A stretch of DNA of 64,000 nt from Chryseobacterium sp. Bi04 (GCF_918698085.1 NZ_CAKKLP010000007.1:124001-188000); one strand, 5' to 3'. Shown: positions 34,328-44,174, counted from the stretch's first letter. Numbers and translations: made by a program. The notes: generated from the sequence alone by a model not told the origin.

Positions 34328-35431
34328 ATGAAATATTACATTATTGCAGGAGAAGCTTCCGGTGATCTGCATGGGAGCAATTTGATGAAAGCTTTAAAAC
34401 AAAAAGATCCGGATGCGGAATTTCGGTTTTGGGGCGGAGATCTGATGGAAGCTCAGGGTGGAACACTGGTTAAACATTACCGTGATCTTGCTTTTATGGG
34501 CTTCCTGGAGGTGGTTATGAATTTAAGGACCATCCTGAATAATATTGCATTCTGCAAAGAAGATATCAGAAACAACAGACCGGATGTTTTAATATTGGTA
34601 GACTATCCAGGTTTCAATTTAAGAATTGCCAGATTTGCCAAGGAATTGGGAATCAAAGTGATCTATTATATTTCTCCACAACTTTGGGCCTGGAAGGAAG
34701 GTCGTGTGGAAACCATCAAAAAATATGTAGATGAAATGATGGTTATTCTTCCGTTTGAAGAGGATTTTTACAGAAAACATGGTGTTCATTCCCATTTTGT
34801 AGGACATCCTTTGCTTGATGCTATTTCCGATCTTAAAGAAATCAGTACTGAACAGTTTAAGAAGGAAAACGGACTGAATGACAAAGAAATTATAGCCCTT
34901 CTGCCGGGTTCCAGAAAACAAGAGGTGGAAAAAATGCTTGAAATAATGCTTTCAGTAAGACCTCATTTCAAAAACTACCAGTTTGTGATCGCCGGAGCGC
35001 CAAGTCTTCCGAAAGAGTTTTATCAAAAATATGTGGATGACAATGTTCATTTTGTCTCTAACAGAACTTATGACGTATTGAGGTGTTCAAAAGCAGCTCT
35101 TGTAACTTCCGGAACGGCTACCCTGGAAACAGCCCTGCTGAATATTCCTGAAGTAGTCTGCTACCGGGGCAGTACAATTTCTTATGCCATCGCCAAAAGA
35201 TTAGTGAAAAATATCAATTACATTTCTTTAGTCAACCTGATTATGGACAGGGAAGTGGTAAAAGAACTGATCCAAAATGACCTGAACACTAAAAATCTGG
35301 TGGACGAACTTACCAAAGTTTTAGAAGGAGAAAAGAGAGAGCAGGTCCTGAATGATTATAGTCTTTTAAGAGAAAAGCTAGGAGGTAAAGGAGCCAGTGA
35401 CCATGCGGCTGAGGTGATTTTGAAAATCTGA
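34328..35431 (+). CDS. lpxB: Lipid-A-disaccharide synthase
   Basis: Transfers the 2,3-diacylglucosamine unit of UDP-diacylglucosamine to lipid X, forming the lipid A disaccharide at the inner membrane. 367 residues (E. coli 382). Start MKYYIIAGEASGDLHGSNLM is the classic N-terminus. Further motifs: FMGFLEVV, DYPGFNLRIARFAKELGIKVIYYISPQLWAW, HFVGHPLLDA and IALLPGSRKQEVEKML. A GT-B glycosyltransferase (family GT19). The downstream GH99-like gene starts about 50 bases later and may share the transcript. Confidence 0.97.
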   Translation: MKYYIIAGEASGDLHGSNLMKALKQKDPDAEFRFWGGDLMEAQGGTLVKHYRDLAFMGFLEVVMNLRTILNNIAFCKEDIRNNRPDVLILVDYPGFNLRIARFAKELGIKVIYYISPQLWAWKEGRVETIKKYVDEMMVILPFEEDFYRKHGVHSHFVGHPLLDAISDLKEISTEQFKKENGLNDKEIIALLPGSRKQEVEKMLEIMLSVRPHFKNYQFVIAGAPSLPKEFYQKYVDDNVHFVSNRTYDVLRCSKAALVTSGTATLETALLNIPEVVCYRGSTISYAIAKRLVKNINYISLVNLIMDREVVKELIQNDLNTKNLVDELTKVLEGEKREQVLNDYSLLREKLGGKGASDHAAEVILKI

Positions 35432-35478
35432 AACTTCATATAACGAATTCTTTTGAGAATTTAAATTACTTTGTGAAA

Positions 35479-36570
35479 ATGAATCATTTTAAAAACTTTT
35501 TCTTACTTTTTGTATGTACATTTTTGTTCTCAAAAAGCTTTGCTCAGGAGAATATTCCAAGAGATAAAGTTCAGATATTCTATTATGGCTGGTATGGAAA
35601 TCAGGCAGCAGATGGTGGCCTTCAGCATTGGAACCATGAAATTATCCCTCATTGGAGTAACCCCAAATGGAATAATCTGGGACATTATAAAGGAGGTGAT
35701 GATATTGGAGCCAATTTTTATCCTGCTTTAGGAAACTACAGCTCTAATGATGTCAAGATCATTGAGAAACATATGAAAATGATCAAAGAATCCGGTGCTG
35801 GTGTTGTGGTTATCAGTTGGTTGGGTAAGGATTCTTTTACCGATAAAAGTGTCTCAAAATATTTAGACATTGCAGATCGTTTTAATCTGAAAATAGCATT
35901 TCACATAGAGCCGTTTTATAAAACAATTACGGAGCTCAGAGATCAGCTTTCGTACCTTGTTGAAACCTATTCTCCCCATCATGCCTTTTATAAAAAAGAC
36001 GGTAAACCGATGTTTTACGTTTATGACAGTTATAAAATAGCTCCGGAAGAATGGGCAAAGCTTCTTTCTAAGAATGGAGAAAAAACAGTACGTGATACGG
36101 ATCTTGATGCTCTTTATATTGGGTTATGGGTAGAGGAAAAGGATGCTGCTTTTTTTGAAACTTCCGGATTTGATGGTTTTTATACTTACTTTGCGAGTGA
36201 AGGTTTTGTATATGGAAGCACTACTTCAAACTGGGATTTTCTTTCCAGATTTGCCAAAGACCATAAGCTGATTTTTATACCCTGTGTAGGACCGGGATAT
36301 TCTGACACCAGAATAAGACCATGGAATGAAGCTAATTTTAAAAGCCGTGGAAATGGAAAATATTATGAAAATATGTTTGATGCTGCCATAAAAGTAAAGC
36401 CTGAGTTGATAGGAATTACATCTTTTAACGAGTGGCATGAAGGCACACAAATAGAACCTGCGATTCCTAAAAAGACCGGAAATTTCAAATATGAAGATTA
36501 TGGTAAAGATCCATGGTTGTACATTAAGGAAACAAAGCGTTTAACGGATAAATTTTTAAAAGAAAAATAA
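35479..36570 (+). CDS. Secreted glycoside hydrolase, GH99 family (endo-alpha-mannosidase-like)
   Basis: 363 residues with a signal peptide ending near KSFAQ. The body follows GH99 closely: VQIFYYGWYGN, NFYPALGNYSSNDVKIIEKHM, GAGVVVISWLGKDS, HIEPFYKT and the catalytic ITSFNEWHEGTQIEPA motif, whose acidic residues act in the endo-alpha-1,2-mannosidase/mannanase family. Such enzymes cleave within alpha-mannoside chains like those of yeast mannan and N-glycans. Not accompanied by a SusCD pair here. The start is placed at ATG 35479; a GTG six bases upstream is in frame. A hairpin terminator follows. Confidence 0.88.
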   Translation: MNHFKNFFLLFVCTFLFSKSFAQENIPRDKVQIFYYGWYGNQAADGGLQHWNHEIIPHWSNPKWNNLGHYKGGDDIGANFYPALGNYSSNDVKIIEKHMKMIKESGAGVVVISWLGKDSFTDKSVSKYLDIADRFNLKIAFHIEPFYKTITELRDQLSYLVETYSPHHAFYKKDGKPMFYVYDSYKIAPEEWAKLLSKNGEKTVRDTDLDALYIGLWVEEKDAAFFETSGFDGFYTYFASEGFVYGSTTSNWDFLSRFAKDHKLIFIPCVGPGYSDTRIRPWNEANFKSRGNGKYYENMFDAAIKVKPELIGITSFNEWHEGTQIEPAIPKKTGNFKYEDYGKDPWLYIKETKRLTDKFLKEK

Positions 36571-36611
36571 AAAACTTTTTATATAAAGACGGTTTTATAG
36601 CAAAAAAACAA

Positions 36612-36651
36612 GCGCTCTGTTAATCTCTTTAATGAGATATAGAGCGTTTTT
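36612..36651 (+). terminator. Terminator after the GH99 gene
   Basis: CGCTCT/AGAGCG stem containing an inner ATCTC-TTTAAT-GAGAT stem, followed by T. Confidence 0.75.
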
Positions 36652-36710
36652 CAGTGATCACAGAGTTGATGTTCAATTGATTTAATTCCCTACTTTGGTA
36701 ATACAATTGA

Positions 36711-38492
36711 TTGAAAAATGTGAACAAACAGCCTCTTCTCATTGTAACATTATGTTTTATCCTTGGAATTCTTTTTCAGGATAATTTTCCGTTAGGCAGT
36801 ATTGCAGTTTATTACGGCATTGTTCTTTGCGTTGGAATTTTAATTTCCCTGTTTTTTTATTCCTATTTTTTGAACAAATCTAAACCGGTTTTGCTGTGCT
36901 TGCTGTTTTTTGGACTGGGAATCATTTTTCATTTTTTCAATACCTTTTCTTCTGTTACAGAATTAACTGTCAGGGAAAAGGAAACCGTTATTTTCAATAT
37001 TTCCCAGAAATTAAATACAACAACGAAGTATAAAAAGTATGAAGGAGTAGCCATGGTGGGAAAAAACAGCTTCAATACCATTTTATATATTCCAAAAGAC
37101 ACTCACGAGCTTGATTTTAAACATTATTACAAAGCTGAAGCTTACCTGGCAAGAATAAAACCTCCGAAGTATGATTTTCAGTTCAATTACGCACGGTATC
37201 TCAAGCGGAAAAATATTGAATATCAGTGCTATCTTTCAAAAGGTATTTCTTCAGCTGAAAAAAAAGGCGTAAGTTTTTTTGATAGAGTAAAGCAGCAGAG
37301 ACTCGAGATCCTACAAAGAATTGATAACACCGGAATGTCTGAAAAAGCAAAAACTTTTTTAAAAGGGATTATCCTTGCAGACCGCACAGAAATTGATGCC
37401 GAAACAGTCCGGGATTTCAACAGGTCCGGTCTGATTCATTTACTGGCTATTTCAGGAACTCATATTGTGGTGATCTTTGGGATGTTTTATTTTTTACAGG
37501 TCCGGTGTATACCTTTGCGTTTAAGAAGATATGCTATCATTTTCAGTTTGGTTTTTATCTGGCTTTTTGCAGGCTTTATAGGCTTTGGAAACTCTGTTTT
37601 ACGGTCCTGTATGATGCTGACGATATATTTTATGTACGTTTTGCTTCAGAGAAAACCGGATCTGCTGCATGCATTGGGGTTATCGGCATTTATTATTCTT
37701 GTTTTTGATACCCGGCAGTTTTTCGATATAGGATTTCAGCTTAGCTTTTTGGCTGTTTTAGGAATTTTTTGGTTAAATCAGCCTCTTTTGAATAGATTTC
37801 CAAAGCAGGATCAATATTGGAAAAAACTAATTTTTAATACGGTTACAATTTCTATTGCTGCACAGCTTGCCACACTTCCTTTGGTTTTATATTATTTTCA
37901 TCAGTTTTCCCTTATTTCGGTCATTGCCAATTTTATTATTGTTCCTTTTTCGGAAGTCATTATTGTATTTTCATTTTTAATGACGGTTCTTATTGCTTTT
38001 AAGGTTGATTTTATGTTCATTAATACGGTGTATGACAATGGTATATTGCTGTTACTAAAGGTGATCCATTGGTTTGCAGAAGTAGATGTATTGTTTTTTG
38101 AAAATATACCGGTGAATCTGATGGAAGTAGTATCAATGTTGGGAGTAGTATACTTGCTAAGAGCTGTGATTTTACATTGTAATTTTAAAAGTTTGATGAG
38201 GCTTTCAATGTCTGTTTTCGTCTTTTTCATAATAAGAACGGGGAGCAATGTGTTTGAAAACCAGAGAGAAGAAGTGTTGTTTCACGATTTTAATACTAAT
38301 AAAGTGTTTCTGGTGAAGAATGGAAATAAGGCCTGTTTTTGGATTTCGGATATATCTGATCAGGAAAAGGTGATCCGATATTTTATCAATCCTTACTGTT
38401 CATCAAGGAGGATCGTACATTTTGAGATAAAAAGCCTGCCTCCATCTGTCCGGAAAATCGTTTTTCAGGATCATATTTATGAAATAAAATAG
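36711..38492 (+). CDS. comEC: ComEC/Rec2-like DNA-uptake membrane protein
   Basis: A multi-pass membrane protein of 593 residues. The N-terminal part carries two helices and an OB-like DUF4131 domain; the central competence domain shows RSGLIHLLAISGTHIVVIFG, the strongly conserved HLLAISGxH motif, and FGNSVLRSCMMLTIYF. It lacks a C-terminal metallo-beta-lactamase domain with HxHxDH, ending with a short soluble tail, as in many Bacteroidota. ComEC forms the channel that brings single-stranded DNA into the cytoplasm in natural transformation. The start is a TTG (36711) or a GTG three codons on; no ATG fits. Confidence 0.9.
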   Translation: MKNVNKQPLLIVTLCFILGILFQDNFPLGSIAVYYGIVLCVGILISLFFYSYFLNKSKPVLLCLLFFGLGIIFHFFNTFSSVTELTVREKETVIFNISQKLNTTTKYKKYEGVAMVGKNSFNTILYIPKDTHELDFKHYYKAEAYLARIKPPKYDFQFNYARYLKRKNIEYQCYLSKGISSAEKKGVSFFDRVKQQRLEILQRIDNTGMSEKAKTFLKGIILADRTEIDAETVRDFNRSGLIHLLAISGTHIVVIFGMFYFLQVRCIPLRLRRYAIIFSLVFIWLFAGFIGFGNSVLRSCMMLTIYFMYVLLQRKPDLLHALGLSAFIILVFDTRQFFDIGFQLSFLAVLGIFWLNQPLLNRFPKQDQYWKKLIFNTVTISIAAQLATLPLVLYYFHQFSLISVIANFIIVPFSEVIIVFSFLMTVLIAFKVDFMFINTVYDNGILLLLKVIHWFAEVDVLFFENIPVNLMEVVSMLGVVYLLRAVILHCNFKSLMRLSMSVFVFFIIRTGSNVFENQREEVLFHDFNTNKVFLVKNGNKACFWISDISDQEKVIRYFINPYCSSRRIVHFEIKSLPPSVRKIVFQDHIYEIK

Positions 38493-38606
38493 GATGGTGT
38501 CTTCATGTTTCATTATGCTCTGTTTATCGTTGCGTGCTCTTATTTAGAAAGATTACAAACTGGTTATATGTGAGATTTCTCACTTTTCAATATTGTTAAC
38601 ATTCCT

Positions 38607-38614
38607 TAATTTTG
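38607..38614 (+). promoter_or_regulatory. -7 box (TAATTTTG) for sdhCAB
   Basis: TAnnTTTG 24 bases before sdhC. A TTTTC near 38584 is the only approximation to a -33 element. Confidence 0.45.
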
Positions 38615-38638
38615 TGGGAAATTCAAATTTAAACTTAT

Positions 38639-39301
38639 ATGGCAGGTTTAACGAGTTCTACGATAGGTAGAAAATATGCTATGGCATTATCAGCTATGTT
38701 TTTGCTGATTTTTCTTATACTGCATTTGACGACCAATTTGTTATCAGTTCTTAATAAGGACGCCTTTAACACGGCATCTGACTTTATGGGCTATAATCCT
38801 TTTGTGCAGTTCTTAATGCAGCCTATTCTTGGTTTTGCAGTAATTTTCCATTTTGCGATGGGGTTTGTACTGGAAATTAAGAATAATAAAGCGCGTCCGG
38901 TAAAGTACGCAGCAAACAATGCTTCTGTGAATTCTTCATGGATGTCCAGAAATATGATTATTTCCGGTGCTGTTATTTTAGCTTTCCTGGCGCTTCACTT
39001 GTATGATTTCTGGCTTCATGAAATTAATTACAAGTATGTGGAAGGAATAGCTCCTGATGCAGAACGTTTCTGGCCTGAACTTCATGAGAAGTTTGCTGAC
39101 CTTTGGAGAGTGGCTCTGTATGTGATCTCTTTTGTACTATTAGGATTACACTTAGCTCACGGATTTCAGTCTTCATTCCAGTCTGTAGGAGCAAGACATC
39201 CAAAGTATACGCCGGTGATTAAAGCTTTCGGGAAATGGTATTCAATCCTTATTCCTGCAGGGTTTATTTTAGTGGCTGTTTTTCATTTTATAACTCAATA
39301 A
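38639..39301 (+). CDS. sdhC: Succinate dehydrogenase cytochrome b subunit
   Basis: Membrane anchor of complex II with five transmembrane helices, 220 residues, the di-haem b558 type used with menaquinone. Motifs: GRKYAMALSAMFLLIFLILHLTTNLL (His ligand), LGFAVIFHFAMGFVLEIKNN, MIISGAVILAFLALHLYDFW and LGLHLAHGFQSSFQSVG, which place haem-ligand histidines in helices. First gene of sdhCAB, 15 bases before the flavoprotein gene. Confidence 0.95.
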   Translation: MAGLTSSTIGRKYAMALSAMFLLIFLILHLTTNLLSVLNKDAFNTASDFMGYNPFVQFLMQPILGFAVIFHFAMGFVLEIKNNKARPVKYAANNASVNSSWMSRNMIISGAVILAFLALHLYDFWLHEINYKYVEGIAPDAERFWPELHEKFADLWRVALYVISFVLLGLHLAHGFQSSFQSVGARHPKYTPVIKAFGKWYSILIPAGFILVAVFHFITQ

Positions 39302-39316
39302 TATCAATATACTAGT

Positions 39317-41329
39317 ATGAGTAAATTAGATTCAAGAATTCCAGCGGGTCCTCTTAAAGACAAGTGGAAAAATCATAAAGACCATATGAACCTTGTTGCA
39401 CCAAACAACAGAGATAAGATTGATATTATTGTTGTAGGTACAGGTTTGGCAGGAGGCTCTGCTGCTGCTACTTTAGCTGAGCAAGGGTACAATGTGAAAG
39501 CATTCTGCTATCAGGATTCTCCAAGAAGAGCGCACTCTATTGCGGCTCAGGGAGGGATCAATGCTGCTAAAAACTATCAGGGTGATGGTGACTCTACCTA
39601 TAGATTGTTCTATGATACAATCAAAGGGGGTGACTATAGAGCAAGAGAAGCTAACGTTTACAGATTAGCTGAAGTTTCTGCAAATATTATTGACCAGTGT
39701 GTTTCTCAGGGAGTTCCTTTTGGTAGAGACTACGGTGGCCAGTTAGATAACCGTTCATTTGGTGGGGTTCAGGTAAAAAGAACCTTCTATGCAAAAGGGC
39801 AGACGGGACAACAGTTGTTATTGGGTGCATATTCTGCAATGAGCCGTCAGATCGGTAAAGGAAGAATTAAAATGTACAACCGTCATGAAATGCTGGACCT
39901 TGTTATTGTTGACGGAAAAGCAAGAGGTATCATTGCAAGAAACCTGGTAACAGGTGAAGTTGAAAGACATTCTGCACACGCTGTAGTAATTGCTTCAGGA
40001 GGTTACGGAAACGTATATTTCCTTTCTACCAACGCGATGGGATCAAACGTTTCTGCAGCATGGAAGATCCACAAAAAAGGAGCTTACTTTGCAAACCCTT
40101 GTTATGTACAGATTCACCCGACTTGTATTCCTGTTCACGGAACACAGCAGTCTAAACTGACGTTGATGTCTGAATCATTAAGAAACTCCGGAAGAATCTG
40201 GGTTCCTAAAAAACTTGAAGATTCAGTAGCGATCAGAGAAGGTAAATTAAGACCTGAAAATATTAAAGAAGAAGATAGAGATTATTATTTGGAAAGAAGA
40301 TACCCTGCATTCGGTAACCTTGTGCCTAGAGACGTTGCGTCAAGAGCGGCTAAGGAAAGATGTGATGCCGGTTTCGGAATCGAAAACAATGATACTAAAG
40401 AAGGTGTTTACCTGGATTTCTCCACAGAAATCATGAAGAAAGGTAAAGAAGCCGCTATCGAAAAACATATTCATAACCCAACTGACCAGCAGCTTTATGA
40501 TTTGGGTAAAAGCTGGGTTGAGGAGAAATACGGTAACCTATTCGTAATGTATGAAAAGATTACGGCTGATGATCCTTACAAAACTCCAATGAAAATTTAT
40601 CCGGCAGTTCACTATACAATGGGAGGTGTTTGGGTTGATTATAACCTTCAGTCTACCATTCCTGGATGTTTCGTAATCGGTGAAGCTAACTTCTCTGACC
40701 ACGGAGCCAACAGACTGGGAGCTTCTGCTTTGATGCAGGGTCTTGCTGATGGATATTTCGTGCTTCCTTATACTATTGCAGATTATCTTTCTGCAGATAT
40801 CAGAACAGGAGAAATTCCTACCAATTCAGGAGCATTTGATGAAGCTGAAAAGGGAATTAAAGAGAAAATTAATTTCTTCCTGAACAATAAAGGAACGCAT
40901 TCAGTAGATCACTTCCATAAACAATTAGGACACATTATGTGGAATAAAGTAGGTATGGGAAGAACTCCTGAAGGATTAAGAGAAGCAATCAAAGAAATTG
41001 AAGAAGTAAGAAAAGACTTCTGGAAAAATGTAAAAGTTCCTGGTGAAGGAGAAGGGATGAACACTGAGCTTGAAAAAGCATTCAGAGTAGCAGACTTCCT
41101 TGAATTAGGACAATTAATGGCTATCGATGCACTACACAGAAATGAATCTTGTGGTGGACATTTCCGTGAGGATCACTCAACTCCAGATGGAGAGGCGGAA
41201 AGAGATGACGTAAATTACAAATACGTCGGAGCTTGGGAATATCAGGGAGAAGATATCAACGCGGAAGTGTTGCATAAAGAAGATCTGATATATGACAACA
41301 TCGAGGTTAAAACTAGAAGTTACAAATAA
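39317..41329 (+). CDS. sdhA: Succinate dehydrogenase/fumarate reductase flavoprotein subunit
   Basis: Catalytic subunit that oxidises succinate to fumarate with covalent FAD. 670 residues. FAD fold [22 protein letters not shown] near residue 35. The flavinylation site is in [25 protein letters not shown] (His of RAHS), and the active-site region is [11 protein letters not shown] followed by [18 protein letters not shown]-terminal charged domain completes it. The SdhA type matches the Bacteroidota/B. subtilis type B enzyme. Middle gene of the operon, 24 bases before sdhB. Confidence 0.97.
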   Translation: MSKLDSRIPAGPLKDKWKNHKDHMNLVAPNNRDKIDIIVVGTGLAGGSAAATLAEQGYNVKAFCYQDSPRRAHSIAAQGGINAAKNYQGDGDSTYRLFYDTIKGGDYRAREANVYRLAEVSANIIDQCVSQGVPFGRDYGGQLDNRSFGGVQVKRTFYAKGQTGQQLLLGAYSAMSRQIGKGRIKMYNRHEMLDLVIVDGKARGIIARNLVTGEVERHSAHAVVIASGGYGNVYFLSTNAMGSNVSAAWKIHKKGAYFANPCYVQIHPTCIPVHGTQQSKLTLMSESLRNSGRIWVPKKLEDSVAIREGKLRPENIKEEDRDYYLERRYPAFGNLVPRDVASRAAKERCDAGFGIENNDTKEGVYLDFSTEIMKKGKEAAIEKHIHNPTDQQLYDLGKSWVEEKYGNLFVMYEKITADDPYKTPMKIYPAVHYTMGGVWVDYNLQSTIPGCFVIGEANFSDHGANRLGASALMQGLADGYFVLPYTIADYLSADIRTGEIPTNSGAFDEAEKGIKEKINFFLNNKGTHSVDHFHKQLGHIMWNKVGMGRTPEGLREAIKEIEEVRKDFWKNVKVPGEGEGMNTELEKAFRVADFLELGQLMAIDALHRNESCGGHFREDHSTPDGEAERDDVNYKYVGAWEYQGEDINAEVLHKEDLIYDNIEVKTRSYK

Positions 41330-41353
41330 TCTCCAACCTATAAATAAAAAATT

Positions 41354-42121
41354 ATGAGTGCAAAAAAAGGCTTACATCTTACGCTGAAAATTTGGAGACA
41401 AAAAAATAGTAAAACTAAAGGTCAGTTTGAGACCTATAAAATATCAGATGTTTCCACAGATTCTTCATTTCTGGAGATGCTGGACATCCTGAACGAAAAT
41501 TTAATTAACGAAGGAAAAGAGCCGATCGCTTTTGACCACGACTGTCGTGAGGGGATCTGCGGAATGTGTTCTCTTTACATCAATGGTAGAGCACACGGCC
41601 CGGACACGGGGATCACTACCTGCCAGCTTCACATGAGAATGTTCAAAGACGGTGAGACCATCGTTATTGAACCGTGGAGAAGTGCTGCTTTCCCGGTTAT
41701 TAAAGACTTAATGGTAGACAGAAGTGCATTTGACAGAGTAATGGCTGCAGGTGGTTTCGTTTCTGTAAATACTTCAGGAAATACATTGGATGCGAATGCT
41801 ATTCCGGTTCCTAAAGAAGATGCAGACAGAGCTATGGATGCTGCTGCCTGTATCGGATGTGGAGCTTGTGTAGCAACATGTAAAAACGGATCTGCAATGT
41901 TATTCGTGGGAGCTAAAGTCTCTCAGTTTGCTTTACTTCCTCAAGGTAGAGTAGAAGCGAAAAGAAGAGTGCTGAACATGGTGAAAGCTATGGATGAAGA
42001 AGGGTTCGGAAACTGTTCAAATACCGGAGCATGTGAAATAGAATGTCCTAAAGGTATTTCTCTTGAGAATATCGCAAGAATGAACAGAGAATATATGGCT
42101 GCTCTTGTAGACCAGGGATAG
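41354..42121 (+). CDS. sdhB: Succinate dehydrogenase/fumarate reductase iron-sulfur subunit
   Basis: Carries electrons from FAD to quinone through three clusters. 255 residues. [2Fe-2S] motif [19 protein letters not shown] with a fourth Cys in TTCQLHM. [4Fe-4S] motif [14 protein letters not shown], and [3Fe-4S] motif around [17 protein letters not shown]-terminal helix closes the protein. Last gene of sdhCAB; a terminator hairpin follows about 20 bases later. Confidence 0.97.
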   Translation: MSAKKGLHLTLKIWRQKNSKTKGQFETYKISDVSTDSSFLEMLDILNENLINEGKEPIAFDHDCREGICGMCSLYINGRAHGPDTGITTCQLHMRMFKDGETIVIEPWRSAAFPVIKDLMVDRSAFDRVMAAGGFVSVNTSGNTLDANAIPVPKEDADRAMDAAACIGCGACVATCKNGSAMLFVGAKVSQFALLPQGRVEAKRRVLNMVKAMDEEGFGNCSNTGACEIECPKGISLENIARMNREYMAALVDQG

Positions 42122-42138
42122 AATTGATTCAAATACAT

Positions 42139-42172
42139 AAAAAGTCGTCTCCATCCGGGGACGACTTTTTTT
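42139..42172 (+). terminator. Terminator after sdhB
   Basis: GTCGTCTCC-ATCC-GGGGACGAC stem flanked by A and T runs. Confidence 0.93.
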
Positions 42173-42429
42173 ATGCCGGATATTTCTGCTGTTAAAGTTT
42201 GTTAACTTATTAATATGCTTTGGTATTCTTTGTTTAATAAGTCTATATTTGGTGGGTAATAGAATTGCTTAATAAACAATTCTGAGACATTGTAAAGAGA
42301 TTAATTGTGCCTGAAACAGAATCTGAAAAGCCTGTTTTTATAGGGCGTAAGAAAATTTCTAAAAAAAAATAGTAGTGTTAATTAAGAAGCCTTAAAAAGC
42401 GTATTTTTGTGTAAAATTTAAAAATTGAA
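42173..42429. other. Intergenic region between sdhB and the thioredoxin-like lipoprotein gene
   Basis: About 255 bases of AT-rich DNA with no gene that I can support. A stretch of eight to ten A occurs near 42360. A TATTTTTG at about 42402-42409 is a -7 candidate for the downstream gene. Confidence 0.45.
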
Positions 42430-43974
42430 ATGAAAAAATATCTTTTATTGTTTATCATCGCGATTTTCGTGATGTCTTGTTCAAAAAAAGTAGAAGTAAA
42501 AGGGAAAATTACCGGTGGTGCTCCATTAGAGAGAATTGAATTTGTAGAAGCTTCAGGAGTAGGAACCCTACCTTTAATTAATATAGGTTTAGATAAAGAC
42601 GGAAATTTTTCAGGAAGCTTCGAAGCTCCTAAAGATGGAATGTATGTTATTAATTATGCTAACAGACAAAACCTGATCTATCTTGAAGGAGGACAAAATG
42701 TAAATATCTCAGGAAATGGAATGACTTTCCCAAATGAATTTGTTATAACCGGAGATGCTAAAAAGAACAATGATTTTCTTCAGGCTACCCAAAAATTTTT
42801 AGGTGAGTATGGAAGTAAGCTAAACCTAAACCAATTAATGGCTGGTGATGAAGCTTCATTTTTGAAAGGAATCCATAAAGTAGAAGCTGATATCAACAAA
42901 AATGTAGATGACCTGGCTAAGAAAAATAATCCTAGTAAAGGGCTTATCACCTGGAAGAAAAATGATATTAAAGTAACGATCCTTAATTTATTGGCTAATT
43001 ACGAAATGTCACATGGTCCAATGGCTGGGAATATGTCATATAAAGCTTCAAAGGCTTTTAAAGACTATGAAGTAAAGCTAGAAGATGATAAAGAAGCAAT
43101 GGTAAAAACAATACCGCTTTACAGACAGTATTTACTTGTAAAAATGACACCTGATTTCCAAAAGTATGCGGAAGCTAACAGTAAAGGAAAAACTGATATT
43201 ACCACTTCAGAATTGTTTGCTCAGTATCTGAAGACTAAAAAGGATATCTCTCAGACTGCAAAAGACTACCTTTTAGCTTTTGTAATGGCTCAGACTGATA
43301 TTCATCCGACGACTCCTGCCAAGAGAATCGATAAAATCAAAAAAATTATTGATTCAGATATTAAAGATGCTACCATTAAAAGTGATCTTCTTAAAATGCA
43401 GATGGCTATTACAGGACTTAAAATTGGAGATGCTGCTCCTGAAGCTCCTTTGGTAAAACAGGACGGAAAGTCTTATAAACTTTCTGAAAATAAAGGAAAA
43501 CCTTATATGCTATTCTTTTATGCATCATGGAATCCTTACATCAGCGAAGCTACAGTACCTGTACTGAAAGAAGTTGTAAATTTTTATAAATCTAAAATGA
43601 ACTTTGTATTTGTGAATGTAGATGATACAAAAGATCAGTTTGTAAAAACCAGCAATTCTCTATTGAAAGGTATTCAGGGAGTAAATGTTTACGGAGAAAA
43701 AGGAATGGAATCTGAGATCGCTAAAAAATATGGCGTATATGGATTTAAGTTACCTTGTTTTGTAATCATAGACAAAGATGGTAAAATTGCCAGCAGATCT
43801 TTTGTAAACCTGGGAGAGCAGGAATTGGTAACTATTTTGGATAAATTGACAGGTCTTGCAGCGCCAAGAGTAGATCAGGCTCCACAACAAATGCCAGAAG
43901 GATTGCAAGTGGATCCGTCTGCACAGCAACAGTCTCCACAGCCGGCAAATCCACAGCCAGCTCAGACGAAATAA
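42430..43974 (+). CDS. Thioredoxin-fold lipoprotein lacking catalytic cysteines
   Basis: A 514-residue lipoprotein: signal MKKYLLLFIIAIFVMSC with lipobox VMSC. The N-terminal part (about residues 20-100: VKGKITGGAPLERIEFVEAS, GLDKDGNFSGSFEAPKDGMYVI) resembles the DUF4369 domain of Bacteroidota thiol-disulphide proteins. A helical middle region follows, then a C-terminal TlpA/AhpC-like thioredoxin fold (about 335-480: IGDAAPEAPLVKQDGKSYKLSENKGKPYMLFFYASW, then VFVNVD and LPCFVIIDKDGKI). Where family members have WCxxC, this protein reads SWNPYISEA, so no redox-active pair is present. A Pro/Gln-rich tail ends the protein. Likely a binding or scaffold role. Confidence 0.82.
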   Translation: MKKYLLLFIIAIFVMSCSKKVEVKGKITGGAPLERIEFVEASGVGTLPLINIGLDKDGNFSGSFEAPKDGMYVINYANRQNLIYLEGGQNVNISGNGMTFPNEFVITGDAKKNNDFLQATQKFLGEYGSKLNLNQLMAGDEASFLKGIHKVEADINKNVDDLAKKNNPSKGLITWKKNDIKVTILNLLANYEMSHGPMAGNMSYKASKAFKDYEVKLEDDKEAMVKTIPLYRQYLLVKMTPDFQKYAEANSKGKTDITTSELFAQYLKTKKDISQTAKDYLLAFVMAQTDIHPTTPAKRIDKIKKIIDSDIKDATIKSDLLKMQMAITGLKIGDAAPEAPLVKQDGKSYKLSENKGKPYMLFFYASWNPYISEATVPVLKEVVNFYKSKMNFVFVNVDDTKDQFVKTSNSLLKGIQGVNVYGEKGMESEIAKKYGVYGFKLPCFVIIDKDGKIASRSFVNLGEQELVTILDKLTGLAAPRVDQAPQQMPEGLQVDPSAQQQSPQPANPQPAQTK

Positions 43975-43993
43975 TAAACTTTAACATAGATGG

Positions 43994-44023
43994 AAACCTT
44001 ATCTTCGGATAAGGTTTTTTTTT
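43994..44023 (+). terminator. Terminator with UUCG tetraloop
   Basis: AAACCTTATC-TTCG-GATAAGGTTT, a ten-base perfect stem with the extra-stable UUCG loop and a run of T. Confidence 0.93.
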
Positions 44024-44027
44024 ATTG

Positions 44028-44035
44028 TATTTTTG
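44028..44035 (+). promoter_or_regulatory. -7 box (TATTTTTG) upstream of rlmD
   Basis: TAnnTTTG placed just after the preceding terminator. A transcript starting near 44040 would include the leader hairpin described at 44043-44113. Confidence 0.5.
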
Positions 44036-44042
44036 CAGAATT

Positions 44043-44113
44043 AAACCGGAAGTTTCTTTCGGCTGTATTAGAAAAAATAGAAATAGAGATGTAGGAATGA
44101 AGCCTTCCGGTTT
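44043..44113 (+). promoter_or_regulatory. Leader inverted repeat before rlmD
   Basis: Perfect ten-base arms, AAACCGGAAG (44043-44052) and CTTCCGGTTT (44104-44113), separated by 51 bases. The loop holds a start-stop pair ATGTAG at 44089-44094 and an ATG at 44097. There is no downstream T run, so it does not look like a terminator; it could control translation of rlmD. Confidence 0.45.
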
Positions 44114-44174
44114 CGTCCTGCTATTAAAAGAAATTGAGTTTACGGATGAAAAAGAAGAAAGATATAATTCTTGA
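44097..44174 (+). CDS. Possible upstream ORF overlapping rlmD start
   Basis: A 25-residue frame (MKPSGFVLLLKEIEFTDEK...) beginning inside the leader hairpin and ending 29 bases into rlmD in another frame. No homology is recognised. If translated, ribosome passage would open the hairpin and place terminating ribosomes close to the rlmD start. Could equally be chance. Confidence 0.25.
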   Translation: MKPSGFVLLLKEIEFTDEKEERYNS

